From assembly GCF_943169845.1 (NCBI RefSeq), contig NZ_CALPBW010000007.1, forward strand, positions 1 through 64,000: a stretch of 64,000 nucleotides of DNA. Direction: 5' to 3'. Under the pieces are notes generated by a model. That model was given only the letters and a program-made list of their open reading frames with translations. It was not told the origin of the DNA and ran no database searches. The position numbers and the translations under genes are program-made. Below, piece after piece: positions 37,615 to 44,507 of this stretch. How positions within the stretch are numbered: the stretch's first letter is position 1; each line of letters starts with the position of its first letter. This DNA comes from Peptoniphilus rachelemmaiella (lineage in GTDB: Bacteria > Bacillota > Clostridia > Tissierellales > Peptoniphilaceae).

Positions 37615-39141
37615 TTAATGTTTAAAGTGACGGACGCCGGTAAATACCATGGACAGTCCTTTTTCGTTACAAGCTTTGACGGAATCCTCGTCGCGAATGG
37701 AGCCGCCCGGTTGAATAATGGCGCTGACGCCCTTTTCTGCCGCCGCCTTGACGCAGTCGTCGAAGGGGAAGAAAGCGTCGCTGGCCAAGACGGAGCCTGT
37801 GAAGTCGCGATCGGGATTGTGGTTAAAGATATTTTCAAGGGCCCAGATGCGGCTGGTTTCGCCGCCGCCCACGCCAAGGGTCATGCCGTCTTTAATGAGG
37901 ACCACGGCGTTGGAGCGCACGTATTTTACCACCTTCATGCCGAAGAGGAGGTCCCGCTTTTCAGCTTCCGTCGGCGCCTTGTCCGTGACCACTTTGTAGT
38001 CTTCCGCCGCGTCGAGATCCGTGTCTTGTACCAAGACCTTGCCGCTTGCGAAGCGCATTTCTTTTTTCATGGCACCTGCCGCGTAATCCACTTGAATCAC
38101 CCGCAGATTCTTCTTTTGCTTAAAGACTTCCAGGGCCTCCTCGGTAAAATCTTTTGCCGCAACCACTTCCAGGAAGATCTTCACCATTTCTTCGGCACAG
38201 GCCTTGTCTACCGTGGTATTTAAAGCCACGATGCCGCCGAAAATGGAGAGGCTGTCCGCTTCAAACATTTTCTTGTAGGCATCCACAGCCGATTCGCCTA
38301 AGGCCACGCCGCAGGGGGTGGCGTGTTTTAAGCCGACACAGATAATGCCGTCTTTTTCTTCGTCGAATTCCCCGGCCAAATTCACCGCCGTGTTAAAGTC
38401 GTTGAGATTATTGTAGGAAAGCTCCTTGCCTTGGAACTGTTTCATGTGGCTGAAATAGCTGTTGACCATGGGATCGGAATAGACGGCGGCCTTTTGATGG
38501 GGGTTTTCCCCGTAGCGCAGATCCCCGTCTTTTTTCAGGCCGATGGTCAAGAGATCGTCATCTTCACCCGTCACTTCCTTGAAGTAGCGGGCGATCATGG
38601 AATCGTAGTAAGCGGTTTTGCTGAAGGCCTTCATGGCCAGCTTCCGGCGGAAGGCGAGGTCGTCTTTTCCTTCTTTTAATACGGCGAGCACATCATCGTA
38701 GTCGGCGGGATCCGTGACGATGAGCACGTCTTTGTGGTTTTTCGCCGCAGAGCGCACCATGGAGGGGCCGCCGATGTCGATGTTTTCGATCATGTCGGCT
38801 TCCGATTTCTTTTGTTTGTAGCTTTCTTCGAAGGCGTAAAGATTGACGCAGACCAAGTCGATGTTGCCGATGCCGTGTTCCTTCACCGTATCCACGTGGC
38901 TCTTTTCGTCCCGTTTATAGAGAATGCCGCCGTGTACCTTCGGATGCAGGGTCTTTACCCGACCGTCCAGCATTTCGGGAAAGCCTGTGTAGGCGTCAAT
39001 GGGCGTGACGTCGACGCCGCCTTCGGCGATGGTTTTCAAGGTGCCGCCGGTGGACAACAGGGTGAAGCCCAAATCCACCAGGCCCTTGGCGAAGCTTACA
39101 ATATTTGTCTTATCCGTGACGGACAACAGTGCGTATTTCAT
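37615..39141 (-). CDS. purH: Bifunctional AICAR transformylase/IMP cyclohydrolase
   Basis: 508 residues from the ATG at 39139-39141 (MKYALLSVTDKTNIV), preceded by GAGGAGG. Six extra codons upstream are only read-through. IMP cyclohydrolase domain (about 1-190, with LSTGGTLKTI and RVKTLHPKVHGGIL) and AICAR transformylase domain (about 195-508, with KHATPCGVALG and GGSIRDEDSVKACNEKG). It performs the last two steps to IMP. The start overlaps the purN stop (ATGA). Confidence 0.96.
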   Translation of the reverse strand: MKYALLSVTDKTNIVSFAKGLVDLGFTLLSTGGTLKTIAEGGVDVTPIDAYTGFPEMLDGRVKTLHPKVHGGILYKRDEKSHVDTVKEHGIGNIDLVCVNLYAFEESYKQKKSEADMIENIDIGGPSMVRSAAKNHKDVLIVTDPADYDDVLAVLKEGKDDLAFRRKLAMKAFSKTAYYDSMIARYFKEVTGEDDDLLTIGLKKDGDLRYGENPHQKAAVYSDPMVNSYFSHMKQFQGKELSYNNLNDFNTAVNLAGEFDEEKDGIICVGLKHATPCGVALGESAVDAYKKMFEADSLSIFGGIVALNTTVDKACAEEMVKIFLEVVAAKDFTEEALEVFKQKKNLRVIQVDYAAGAMKKEMRFASGKVLVQDTDLDAAEDYKVVTDKAPTEAEKRDLLFGMKVVKYVRSNAVVLIKDGMTLGVGGGETSRIWALENIFNHNPDRDFTGSVLASDAFFPFDDCVKAAAEKGVSAIIQPGGSIRDEDSVKACNEKGLSMVFTGVRHFKH

Positions 39142-39692
39142 AGGATGCCCTCCTCGCATAATCGAATGGCTGTTTTAAGTAATTGATGCTCCAAAACGAG
39201 CACCGTTTGTTGAATGGCTTCCGGCGACGATAATTTTTCGATGTCTACGGAAGATTGAAGCAAGATGGCGCCGCCGTCGACGGTTTCGGTGACGTAGTGC
39301 ACCGTAGCACCGCTTCGTTTTTCCCCGTGGGCGAACACGGCTTCGTGGACGTGCATGCCATACATGCCCTTGCCGCCGTATTTCGGCAGAAGGGCCGGAT
39401 GGATGTTAATGATGCGCCCGGCGTAGCGCGTCAATAGCTCCTTGCCGAGGATTTTTAAATAGCCGGCGAGGACGATAAAGTCGATCTGATTCTCTTCCAA
39501 GACGGCCATGAGGTCCCCGTCTTCTTCAACGAAAGTGGCCTTTCCCGCCTCCTTCGCCCGCACGAGGCCATAGGCGTCGCGGCGATTGGAGACGACCAGG
39601 GCGATGTGTGATTTGAAAAATCCTTCGGCTTCCGCATCTAAGAGGGACTGTAAATTGGTCCCGGAGCCGGAGATCATGACGGCGATTTTCAT
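39138..39692 (-). CDS. purN: GAR transformylase (folate-dependent)
   Basis: 184 residues. MKIAVMISGSGTNLQSLLDA and the catalytic region IINIHPALLPKYGGKGMYG with GATVHYVTETVDGGAILLQ identify PurN, which formylates GAR using 10-formyl-THF. The start overlaps the purM stop by 4 bases and its own stop overlaps the purH start. Confidence 0.95.
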   Translation of the reverse strand: MKIAVMISGSGTNLQSLLDAEAEGFFKSHIALVVSNRRDAYGLVRAKEAGKATFVEEDGDLMAVLEENQIDFIVLAGYLKILGKELLTRYAGRIINIHPALLPKYGGKGMYGMHVHEAVFAHGEKRSGATVHYVTETVDGGAILLQSSVDIEKLSSPEAIQQTVLVLEHQLLKTAIRLCEEGIL

Positions 39693-40723
39693 TTCAGCAC
39701 GGTCTTGCCTTCGCCCTTGGTGATTTCGCCGATCACCGTGGCTTTTTCGTCGGTCTTTTCATTTAAATAGGCCAGGGCTTTTTCCGCGTCGTCTTTGGAC
39801 ACGATAAGGACCATGCCGATGCCCATATTAAAGGAGCGATAGAGCTCTTCTTCGGCGATGGCGCCGGTGTTTTCGATGAAGGTAAAGAGATCGCCCTTGT
39901 CCCAGCTGCCCTTTTCGATGGTGCAGTTTAAGTCGTCGGACAAGATGCGGGGAATGTTTTCGATAAATCCGCCGCCGGTAATATTTGAGACGCCCTTCAC
40001 TTCCACTTCCTCCATCAGGCCCAAAACGGGTTTCACATAGAGGCGGGTGGGGCGAAGAAGCACTTCGCCGACGGTGCCTTCAAGGCCTTCCACCGTACTG
40101 TTAATGTCCAGCTTTAAGTGATCGAAGAAGAGCTTCCGCGCCAGGCTGTAGCCGTTGGAATGGAGGCCGCTGGATGCGAGGCCGATGACCACATCCCCCT
40201 CCTTCACTTTGCTTCCGTCGATGATTTTATTTTTATCGCAAAGACCCACGGCAAAGCCGGCCAGGTCGTATTCGTCTTCCGAATACATCCCCGGCATTTC
40301 CGCCGTTTCGCCGCCGATTAAAGCGCAGCCCGATTGGCGACATCCTTCGGCCACACCTTCCACGATCTTTTGCATTTTTTCAGCGGAGACGCGGCCCGTG
40401 GCCACGTAATCCAAAAAGAACAGGGGCTTCGCGCCTTGGCAGATCAAGTCGTTCACGCTCATGGCCACGAGATCGATGCCCACGGTGTCGTGAATGTCCA
40501 TCATTTGTGCCACCATAAGCTTTGTGCCTACGCCGTCGGTGGCGCCTAAAAGCACCGGGTGTTCCATGTCCTTGGCGGCGGAAAGATCATAGCCGCCACT
40601 GAACAAACCGATGTCGCCTAATACATTCTTGTCGTAAGTGGATGCGACGGCTTTTTTCATGAGTTCGACGGCACGATTGCCTTCGGTAATGTCGACGCCG
40701 GCGTCTTTGTACGATAAAGTCAT
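39689..40723 (-). CDS. purM: AIR synthetase (FGAM cyclo-ligase)
   Basis: 344 residues. Motifs LSYKDAGVDITEGNRAVE, HPVLLGATDGVGTKL, GGETAEMPGMY and NITGGGFIENIPR are characteristic of PurM. The enzyme makes AIR from FGAM, the product of the PurL half encoded downstream. 8 bases separate it from purF. Confidence 0.96.
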   Translation of the reverse strand: MTLSYKDAGVDITEGNRAVELMKKAVASTYDKNVLGDIGLFSGGYDLSAAKDMEHPVLLGATDGVGTKLMVAQMMDIHDTVGIDLVAMSVNDLICQGAKPLFFLDYVATGRVSAEKMQKIVEGVAEGCRQSGCALIGGETAEMPGMYSEDEYDLAGFAVGLCDKNKIIDGSKVKEGDVVIGLASSGLHSNGYSLARKLFFDHLKLDINSTVEGLEGTVGEVLLRPTRLYVKPVLGLMEEVEVKGVSNITGGGFIENIPRILSDDLNCTIEKGSWDKGDLFTFIENTGAIAEEELYRSFNMGIGMVLIVSKDDAEKALAYLNEKTDEKATVIGEITKGEGKTVLK

Positions 40724-40731
40724 AATGCCTC

Positions 40732-42078
40732 CTAAATAACCGTAGGGTCTACCGGGTAGTCCCCGTTAAAACAAGCGATGCAGTAATTGTCTACGCTCTT
40801 CTTTCCTGCGCGGGCCAGGCCGTCCATGGAGATAAAGGCCAGGGAGTCGGCGCCGATGTTTTCTTCGATTTCCTTAATGCTTTGGTTGGCGGCGATTAAA
40901 TGCTTCCTGTTCGGCGTGTCGATGCCGTAGTAGCAGGAATATTTTACCGGCGGCGAGGTGATGCGCATATGCACTTCCTTGGCACCGGCCTCCCGCAAGC
41001 GGTGAATTAAATTGCGGCTCGTGGTGCCGCGCACAATGGAGTCGTCCAACAAGACGATGGATTTGCCCTTTACCACGTCGCCTAAGGGATTGAGCTTAAG
41101 TTTTACCGCCATGTCCCGTTCTTTTTGGGTGGGCTTAATAAAGGTGCGGCCCATGTAGCGGTTCTTTACCAGGCCTTCGCCGTAGGGAATCTTTGCCGCT
41201 TGGGCATAGCCAATGGCGGAAGGAATGCCGCTGTCCGGCACGGGCACGACGAGATCCACATCACAGGGCGCTTCTTCCCACAAAATTTCGCCGCAGCGTC
41301 TTCTGAAGGTGTAGGCGTTAATGTCGTCCAGAGTGGCGTCGTTTCTCGCGAAGTAGACGTATTCGAAAATGCAGTTTTTCGGCGTATCTTCCGATTCGTA
41401 ATGATCGGAATGGATGCCCGTTTCGTCGATGACGAGAATTTCCCCGGCGGCGATGTCTCTGGTCATTTGGCCGCCGATAATTTCAATGGCGGCATTTTCG
41501 CTGGCCACGATGACATCGTCTTTGTCTCGGCCTAAAACCAAGGGGCGGAAGCCATTGGGATCCCTAAAGGCCACGACCTTGCCCTTGAGCAGCGCCGTTA
41601 CCGAATAAGCGCCCTTAATGACGCCCATGGTCTTTTTAATGGCGGCCACAATGTCGCCGTCGTAGTAGCGGGTAATTAAGTACAAAATTACTTCCGTGTC
41701 GTTGGTGGTTTGAAACATCATCCCTTCTTCTTCCAGCCGTTCACGAAGCACTTGGTAGTTCACCAAATTGCCGTCGTTGGCGATGGCGATGGTTTCCCCG
41801 CCGATAAAACCCATAATGGGTTGAATATTGTAATCGTGGGAACCTTCCGCCGTGGAATAGCGCACATGGCCGATGCCGATGTGTCCCGCCAGATCCCGTA
41901 AGCTTTCTTCCGTGTAGGCGTCGATGACCAAACCCATGGCCCGCTTTCTCAAAATCTCTTCCCCATTGTCGATGGCCATACCCGTAGCTTCTTGTCCCCG
42001 GTGTTGCAGCGAATTCATTCCGTAAAAAAGACTGGTTGCTACATTCGATTTGCTATAAATTCCAATTACTCCACACAT
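40732..42078 (-). CDS. purF: Amidophosphoribosyltransferase
   Basis: 448 residues, starting MCGVIGIYSK so that Cys2 becomes the N-terminal glutaminase nucleophile without a longer propeptide. The segments SLQHRGQEATGMA, GHVRYSTAEGSHDYNIQP, and the PRPP site VLLDDSIVRGTTSRNLI fit PurF, the committed first step of purine synthesis. It heads the operon and is preceded by an approximately 290-nt structured leader with an intrinsic terminator, which probably controls the whole operon. Confidence 0.96.
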   Translation of the reverse strand: MCGVIGIYSKSNVATSLFYGMNSLQHRGQEATGMAIDNGEEILRKRAMGLVIDAYTEESLRDLAGHIGIGHVRYSTAEGSHDYNIQPIMGFIGGETIAIANDGNLVNYQVLRERLEEEGMMFQTTNDTEVILYLITRYYDGDIVAAIKKTMGVIKGAYSVTALLKGKVVAFRDPNGFRPLVLGRDKDDVIVASENAAIEIIGGQMTRDIAAGEILVIDETGIHSDHYESEDTPKNCIFEYVYFARNDATLDDINAYTFRRRCGEILWEEAPCDVDLVVPVPDSGIPSAIGYAQAAKIPYGEGLVKNRYMGRTFIKPTQKERDMAVKLKLNPLGDVVKGKSIVLLDDSIVRGTTSRNLIHRLREAGAKEVHMRITSPPVKYSCYYGIDTPNRKHLIAANQSIKEIEENIGADSLAFISMDGLARAGKKSVDNYCIACFNGDYPVDPTVI

Positions 42079-42138
42079 AGTTTGTGTTTGATCCTTTCTA
42101 TCTAACGATACCTTCTTCGTTCGTGCAACTTTGTTTTT

Positions 42139-42183
42139 CTAAAAGGATACTTTTTCATCGGCTTCCCTAATGAAGCCACGCAC
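42139..42183 (-). CDS. Possible 14-codon leader peptide in the purF 5' UTR
   Basis: After the leader terminator, GGGAGG is followed four bases later by a GTG opening a short frame, MRGFIREADEKVSF, ending in TAG. A hairpin (GGCTTC/GAAGCC) lies within it. Translation here could affect leader folding, but the spacing is short and conservation unknown. Confidence 0.3.
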   Translation of the reverse strand: MRGFIREADEKVSF

Positions 42184-42201
42184 AAAACCTCCCATAAAAT
42201 G

Positions 42202-42229
42202 AAAAAAAGAGATACGGGTGCCGTACCTC
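42202..42229 (-). terminator. Leader terminator (attenuator) of the purine operon
   Basis: GAGGTACGG/CCGTATCTC stem with a 3-base loop, followed by TTTTTTT, about 125 bases before purF and after the predicted promoter. Confidence 0.75.
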
Positions 42230-42360
42230 TTTACATGCCTACACTGAGGGCGTAGCTTGGCCATTTTTTAACGCAAGAAAAAATAAGCTCGCGAAAAGCC
42301 AAGTGCTTTAAATGCAATTGAATGAATTCAAAACGGATCAACCCCACGCCCCCCTTTGTC
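42202..42360 (-). ncRNA. Structured purF leader RNA with intrinsic terminator (candidate riboswitch)
   Basis: On the minus strand, nested helices can form: GGGCGUGG with CUACGCCC (P1, about 42346-42353 with 42248-42255), a UUGAA/UUCAA hairpin, CUUGGC with GCCAAG (42298-42303 with 42256-42261), and CGCGAG with CUUGCG (42289-42294 with 42272-42277). A 9-bp terminator stem (42209-42217 with 42221-42229) with TTTTTTT follows. The 3' strand of P1 can alternatively pair CUAC with GUAG just downstream, giving a possible switch. I do not see the conserved cores of guanine, ZTP or THF riboswitches. Class unknown. Confidence 0.5.
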
Positions 42361-42366
42361 GAAATT

Positions 42367-42395
42367 ATTGTACCATATTTTTTTAGGCGGAACAA
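42367..42395 (-). promoter_or_regulatory. Promoter of the purine operon
   Basis: Minus strand TTGTTC (42390-42395), 17-base spacer, TACAAT (42367-42372). Transcription would begin near 42360. Confidence 0.65.
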
Positions 42396-42436
42396 TCGGC
42401 CGGGAAAAAATACGGGACGTGTCGGGAAAATCCATC

Positions 42437-42465
42437 TTGTCAGTTTCGATCAATCGTGAAATAAT
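42437..42465 (+). promoter_or_regulatory. Promoter of the patatin-like gene
   Basis: TTGTCA (42437-42442), 17-base spacer, AATAAT (42460-42465), 40 bases before the ATG. It diverges from the purine promoter. Confidence 0.5.
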
Positions 42466-42504
42466 GAAAACAAAACAAGATTTCGTCAACGAAAAGAGGG
42501 ATAC

Positions 42505-43335
42505 ATGCTTGGAATAATTGATGTAGGCGGCGGCATGCGCGACGTGTTCGGCGCCGGCGTATTGGACTATTGTTTGGATCATTGCATTCAATTCGACTAC
42601 TGCCTCGGCGTCTCAGCCGGTGCCAGCAATTTAATCGGCTACTTGGCACAGCAGCCGGGCCGCTCCAAAACCTTTTACACGGACTACGCCTTTCGCGACG
42701 ACTACATGGGCGTGAAGCACTACAAGGAAACCGGGGATTTCATTAATCTGGATTACATCTACGGCACCCTTTCCAATCACGACGGGGAATACCCCCTGGA
42801 TCTGGATCAGGTAAAGGCCTCTTCCGCGCAATTTGTCATCGTGGCCACCGATGCCTTCACAGGCGAGGCCACCTATTTTACAAAAGACGATTTGGCCCAA
42901 GACCGCTACGGCGCCATCGCCGCCTCGGCCTGCGTGCCGGTGGTCAATCGCCCCTTGGCGTTTCAGGGCGGCCACTACGTCGACGGCGGCGTCTCCGATC
43001 CCATTCCCATCGAGAAGGCGCAAGCCGACGGCGTGACAAAGACGGTGGTCATTTTGACGCGGCCAAAGGATTACTTCAGGCGCCCGCGGCGGGATCTCTA
43101 CTTCGTCCTGCGCCTCCGAAGAAAATATCCCGCCCTGGCCCGGGCCCTTTCCAAGCGGGCCGAAACCTACAACCGTCAGCTGCGCCGCATTTTAGCCGAC
43201 GACAACACCCTCGTCATCGCCCCCCAATCCACCCTTCACATGAAGACCTTGAAATTGGATCTGAAGAAAATGAACATCCTCTACGACGAGGGCTATAAAA
43301 AAGGCGCACAAATCGAAAAATGGCTTGCCCGCTGA
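42505..43335 (+). CDS. Patatin-like phospholipase family protein
   Basis: 276 residues, no signal peptide. Glycine-rich oxyanion segment DVGGGMRDVFGAGVLDY, nucleophile elbow GVSAGASN (Ser about 39) and catalytic Asp in YVDGGVSDPIP (about residue 160) form the Ser-Asp dyad of patatin-type acyl hydrolases. Length and layout match the bacterial RssA/YjjU-like group, which hydrolyse lipids of unknown identity. ATG with GAGGG upstream. It is one of only two plus-strand genes supported in the window, and the decayed IS begins about 50 bases after it. Confidence 0.9.
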   Translation: MLGIIDVGGGMRDVFGAGVLDYCLDHCIQFDYCLGVSAGASNLIGYLAQQPGRSKTFYTDYAFRDDYMGVKHYKETGDFINLDYIYGTLSNHDGEYPLDLDQVKASSAQFVIVATDAFTGEATYFTKDDLAQDRYGAIAASACVPVVNRPLAFQGGHYVDGGVSDPIPIEKAQADGVTKTVVILTRPKDYFRRPRRDLYFVLRLRRKYPALARALSKRAETYNRQLRRILADDNTLVIAPQSTLHMKTLKLDLKKMNILYDEGYKKGAQIEKWLAR

Positions 43336-43387
43336 TCCGGCACCGATAAACAATTCCATTTCCGACAAAAAAAGACCCGCGATAGAG

Positions 43388-43690
43388 TGACCCCATAAAG
43401 TTGGACTTAATCGAGCAAGCGAAATGCTTGCTCGATTTTGTTTTACATAATATTCGTTATATGCAGATTGCATCCGTTCACGGTATTGCTTTGGACTCAA
43501 GCCTCCTAACTTTTATTTGATTCGATCGTTGTTGTAATAGTGGATAAAGTTTTTAATAGCCCGGACGAGTTCTCTCCGGCTCTGGTAGATGTGACCGTCG
43601 TAGATTTCTCTTTTCAGTACACTGAAGAAGTTCTCCATGGGTGCGTTGTCGTAGCAGTTGCCTTTTCTCGACATGGCTTGAGTGGTCAGT
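43388..43690 (-). mobile_element. Truncated IS3-family copy (left bracket of the AT-rich block)
   Basis: Begins with the terminal repeat TGACCCCATAAAGTTGGAC (43388-43406) and matches the corresponding end of the copy at 49267 for about 300 bases. Similarity stops at about 43690, where AT-rich sequence begins. Only the C-terminal end of the transposase is left. Confidence 0.85.
43440..43690 (-). pseudogene. IS3-type transposase C-terminal fragment
   Basis: Encodes SRKGNCYDNAPMENFFSVLK and IHYYNNDRIK, the end of an IS3/IS150-type DDE domain, then meets a TAA where the second copy has GAA (in DRIKEKLGG). After the stop the same frame continues KLGGLSPKQYRERMQ. Upstream catalytic parts are missing, so it is dead. 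Confidence 0.85.
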
Positions 43691-43782
43691 ATGGAAAAAT
43701 TTAAATTTTTAGGAAGCCTCGTATGTGAGAATATGTTAATCAATAAGCATCTTATTATTTAATATATCATTCTGGAGCAAAG

Positions 43783-43807
43783 AAAAAACAGCCCTCAAAA
43801 GAGCTGT
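43783..43807 (-). terminator. Terminator at the end of the AT-rich block
   Basis: ACAGC.../GCTGT stem with a T-rich loop, followed by TTTTTTCTTTG on the minus strand. Confidence 0.6.
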
Positions 43808-43841
43808 TTAGATTGTTATTTTCTTGTTTTAGTCGCATTAC

Positions 43842-44099
43842 TTATATTAGATGACCTACAAACATTGCTATAGGCAGTAATAAGATTAACATAATATTCA
43901 ATACTATAAATAATCCGTCCTTTTCCCTTACCCCAAATATTAAACCTATTAGTCCAATAATTGGGCAGATAAACATGGATGTGAGTCCAGTTGGTCTTAG
44001 ACTTGTATAGCTTTCAAAGATGTCTATTGGCAGTAGGTAGGAAATCGCAAAAATCGTGAGTCCAAGTAGAAATAATTTTTTACTGATATTTTTCTTCAT
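43842..44099 (-). CDS. Small membrane protein of unknown function
   Basis: 85 residues with three hydrophobic stretches (about 9-25, 37-57, 62-83) separated by short loops, and a basic N-terminus MKKNISKK. I do not recognise it. It is AT-rich like the ABC/two-component genes beside it and ends the block. It starts 20 bases after a chimeric remnant, so it may once have been part of a second operon copy. Confidence 0.55.
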   Translation of the reverse strand: MKKNISKKLFLLGLTIFAISYLLPIDIFESYTSLRPTGLTSMFICPIIGLIGLIFGVREKDGLFIVLNIMLILLLPIAMFVGHLI

Positions 44100-44119
44100 A
44101 CTATTCTCTTTCTTTGAAA

Positions 44120-44485
44120 TTATATTGTTCGAATTAAATCTGTAGTCGGTCTGTTTAAAATTCTCTTTAAAGAAAAATGATAGATGATTAGATTAATACC
44201 ATAGACGACTAATGAAAATCCTAAGAAACTTTTATAGTCATAATATTTTATTAAAGTACTCATTCTTAAATTAGAAGCGATTATCGACATTATAAACATA
44301 ACTCCTAAACTTGTTATAATAGAAATTGTAACCGACTTTTCAAAGTAAAATTTAATTTTAAAAATCGCACCATCTTTTCCATTTTTTACAGATATATCTC
44401 CATTGTCTGCCTCAACAATTGATTTTGCCATGACAAGTCCTATGCCAAAGCCCTTAGAGTCAGGACTTTTGTAAAATCTTACTAA
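44120..44485 (-). pseudogene. Chimeric remnant: histidine kinase end joined to permease end
   Basis: The frame starts without a good start codon at about 44485 with LVRFYKSPDSKGFGIGLVMA, the F/G2 box of a histidine kinase, then continues AKSIVEADNGDISVKNG to the kinase C-terminus. Without interruption it becomes the last about 60 residues of an FtsX-type permease (KSFLGFSLVVYGINLIIYH, RPTTDLIRTI). Both parts are paralogous to the intact kinase (47697-48560) and permease (44508-46976) next door. A deletion between kinase and permease of a second, diverged gene set best explains this. Confidence 0.75.
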
Positions 44486-44507
44486 TATTCTTACTCATAA
44501 GTCCCTC

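Noticed and set aside
42202-42360. Guanine, ZTP or THF riboswitch before purF
   Set aside because: The fixed core bases of these classes, as I remember them, could not be found; only a generic structured leader can be supported.
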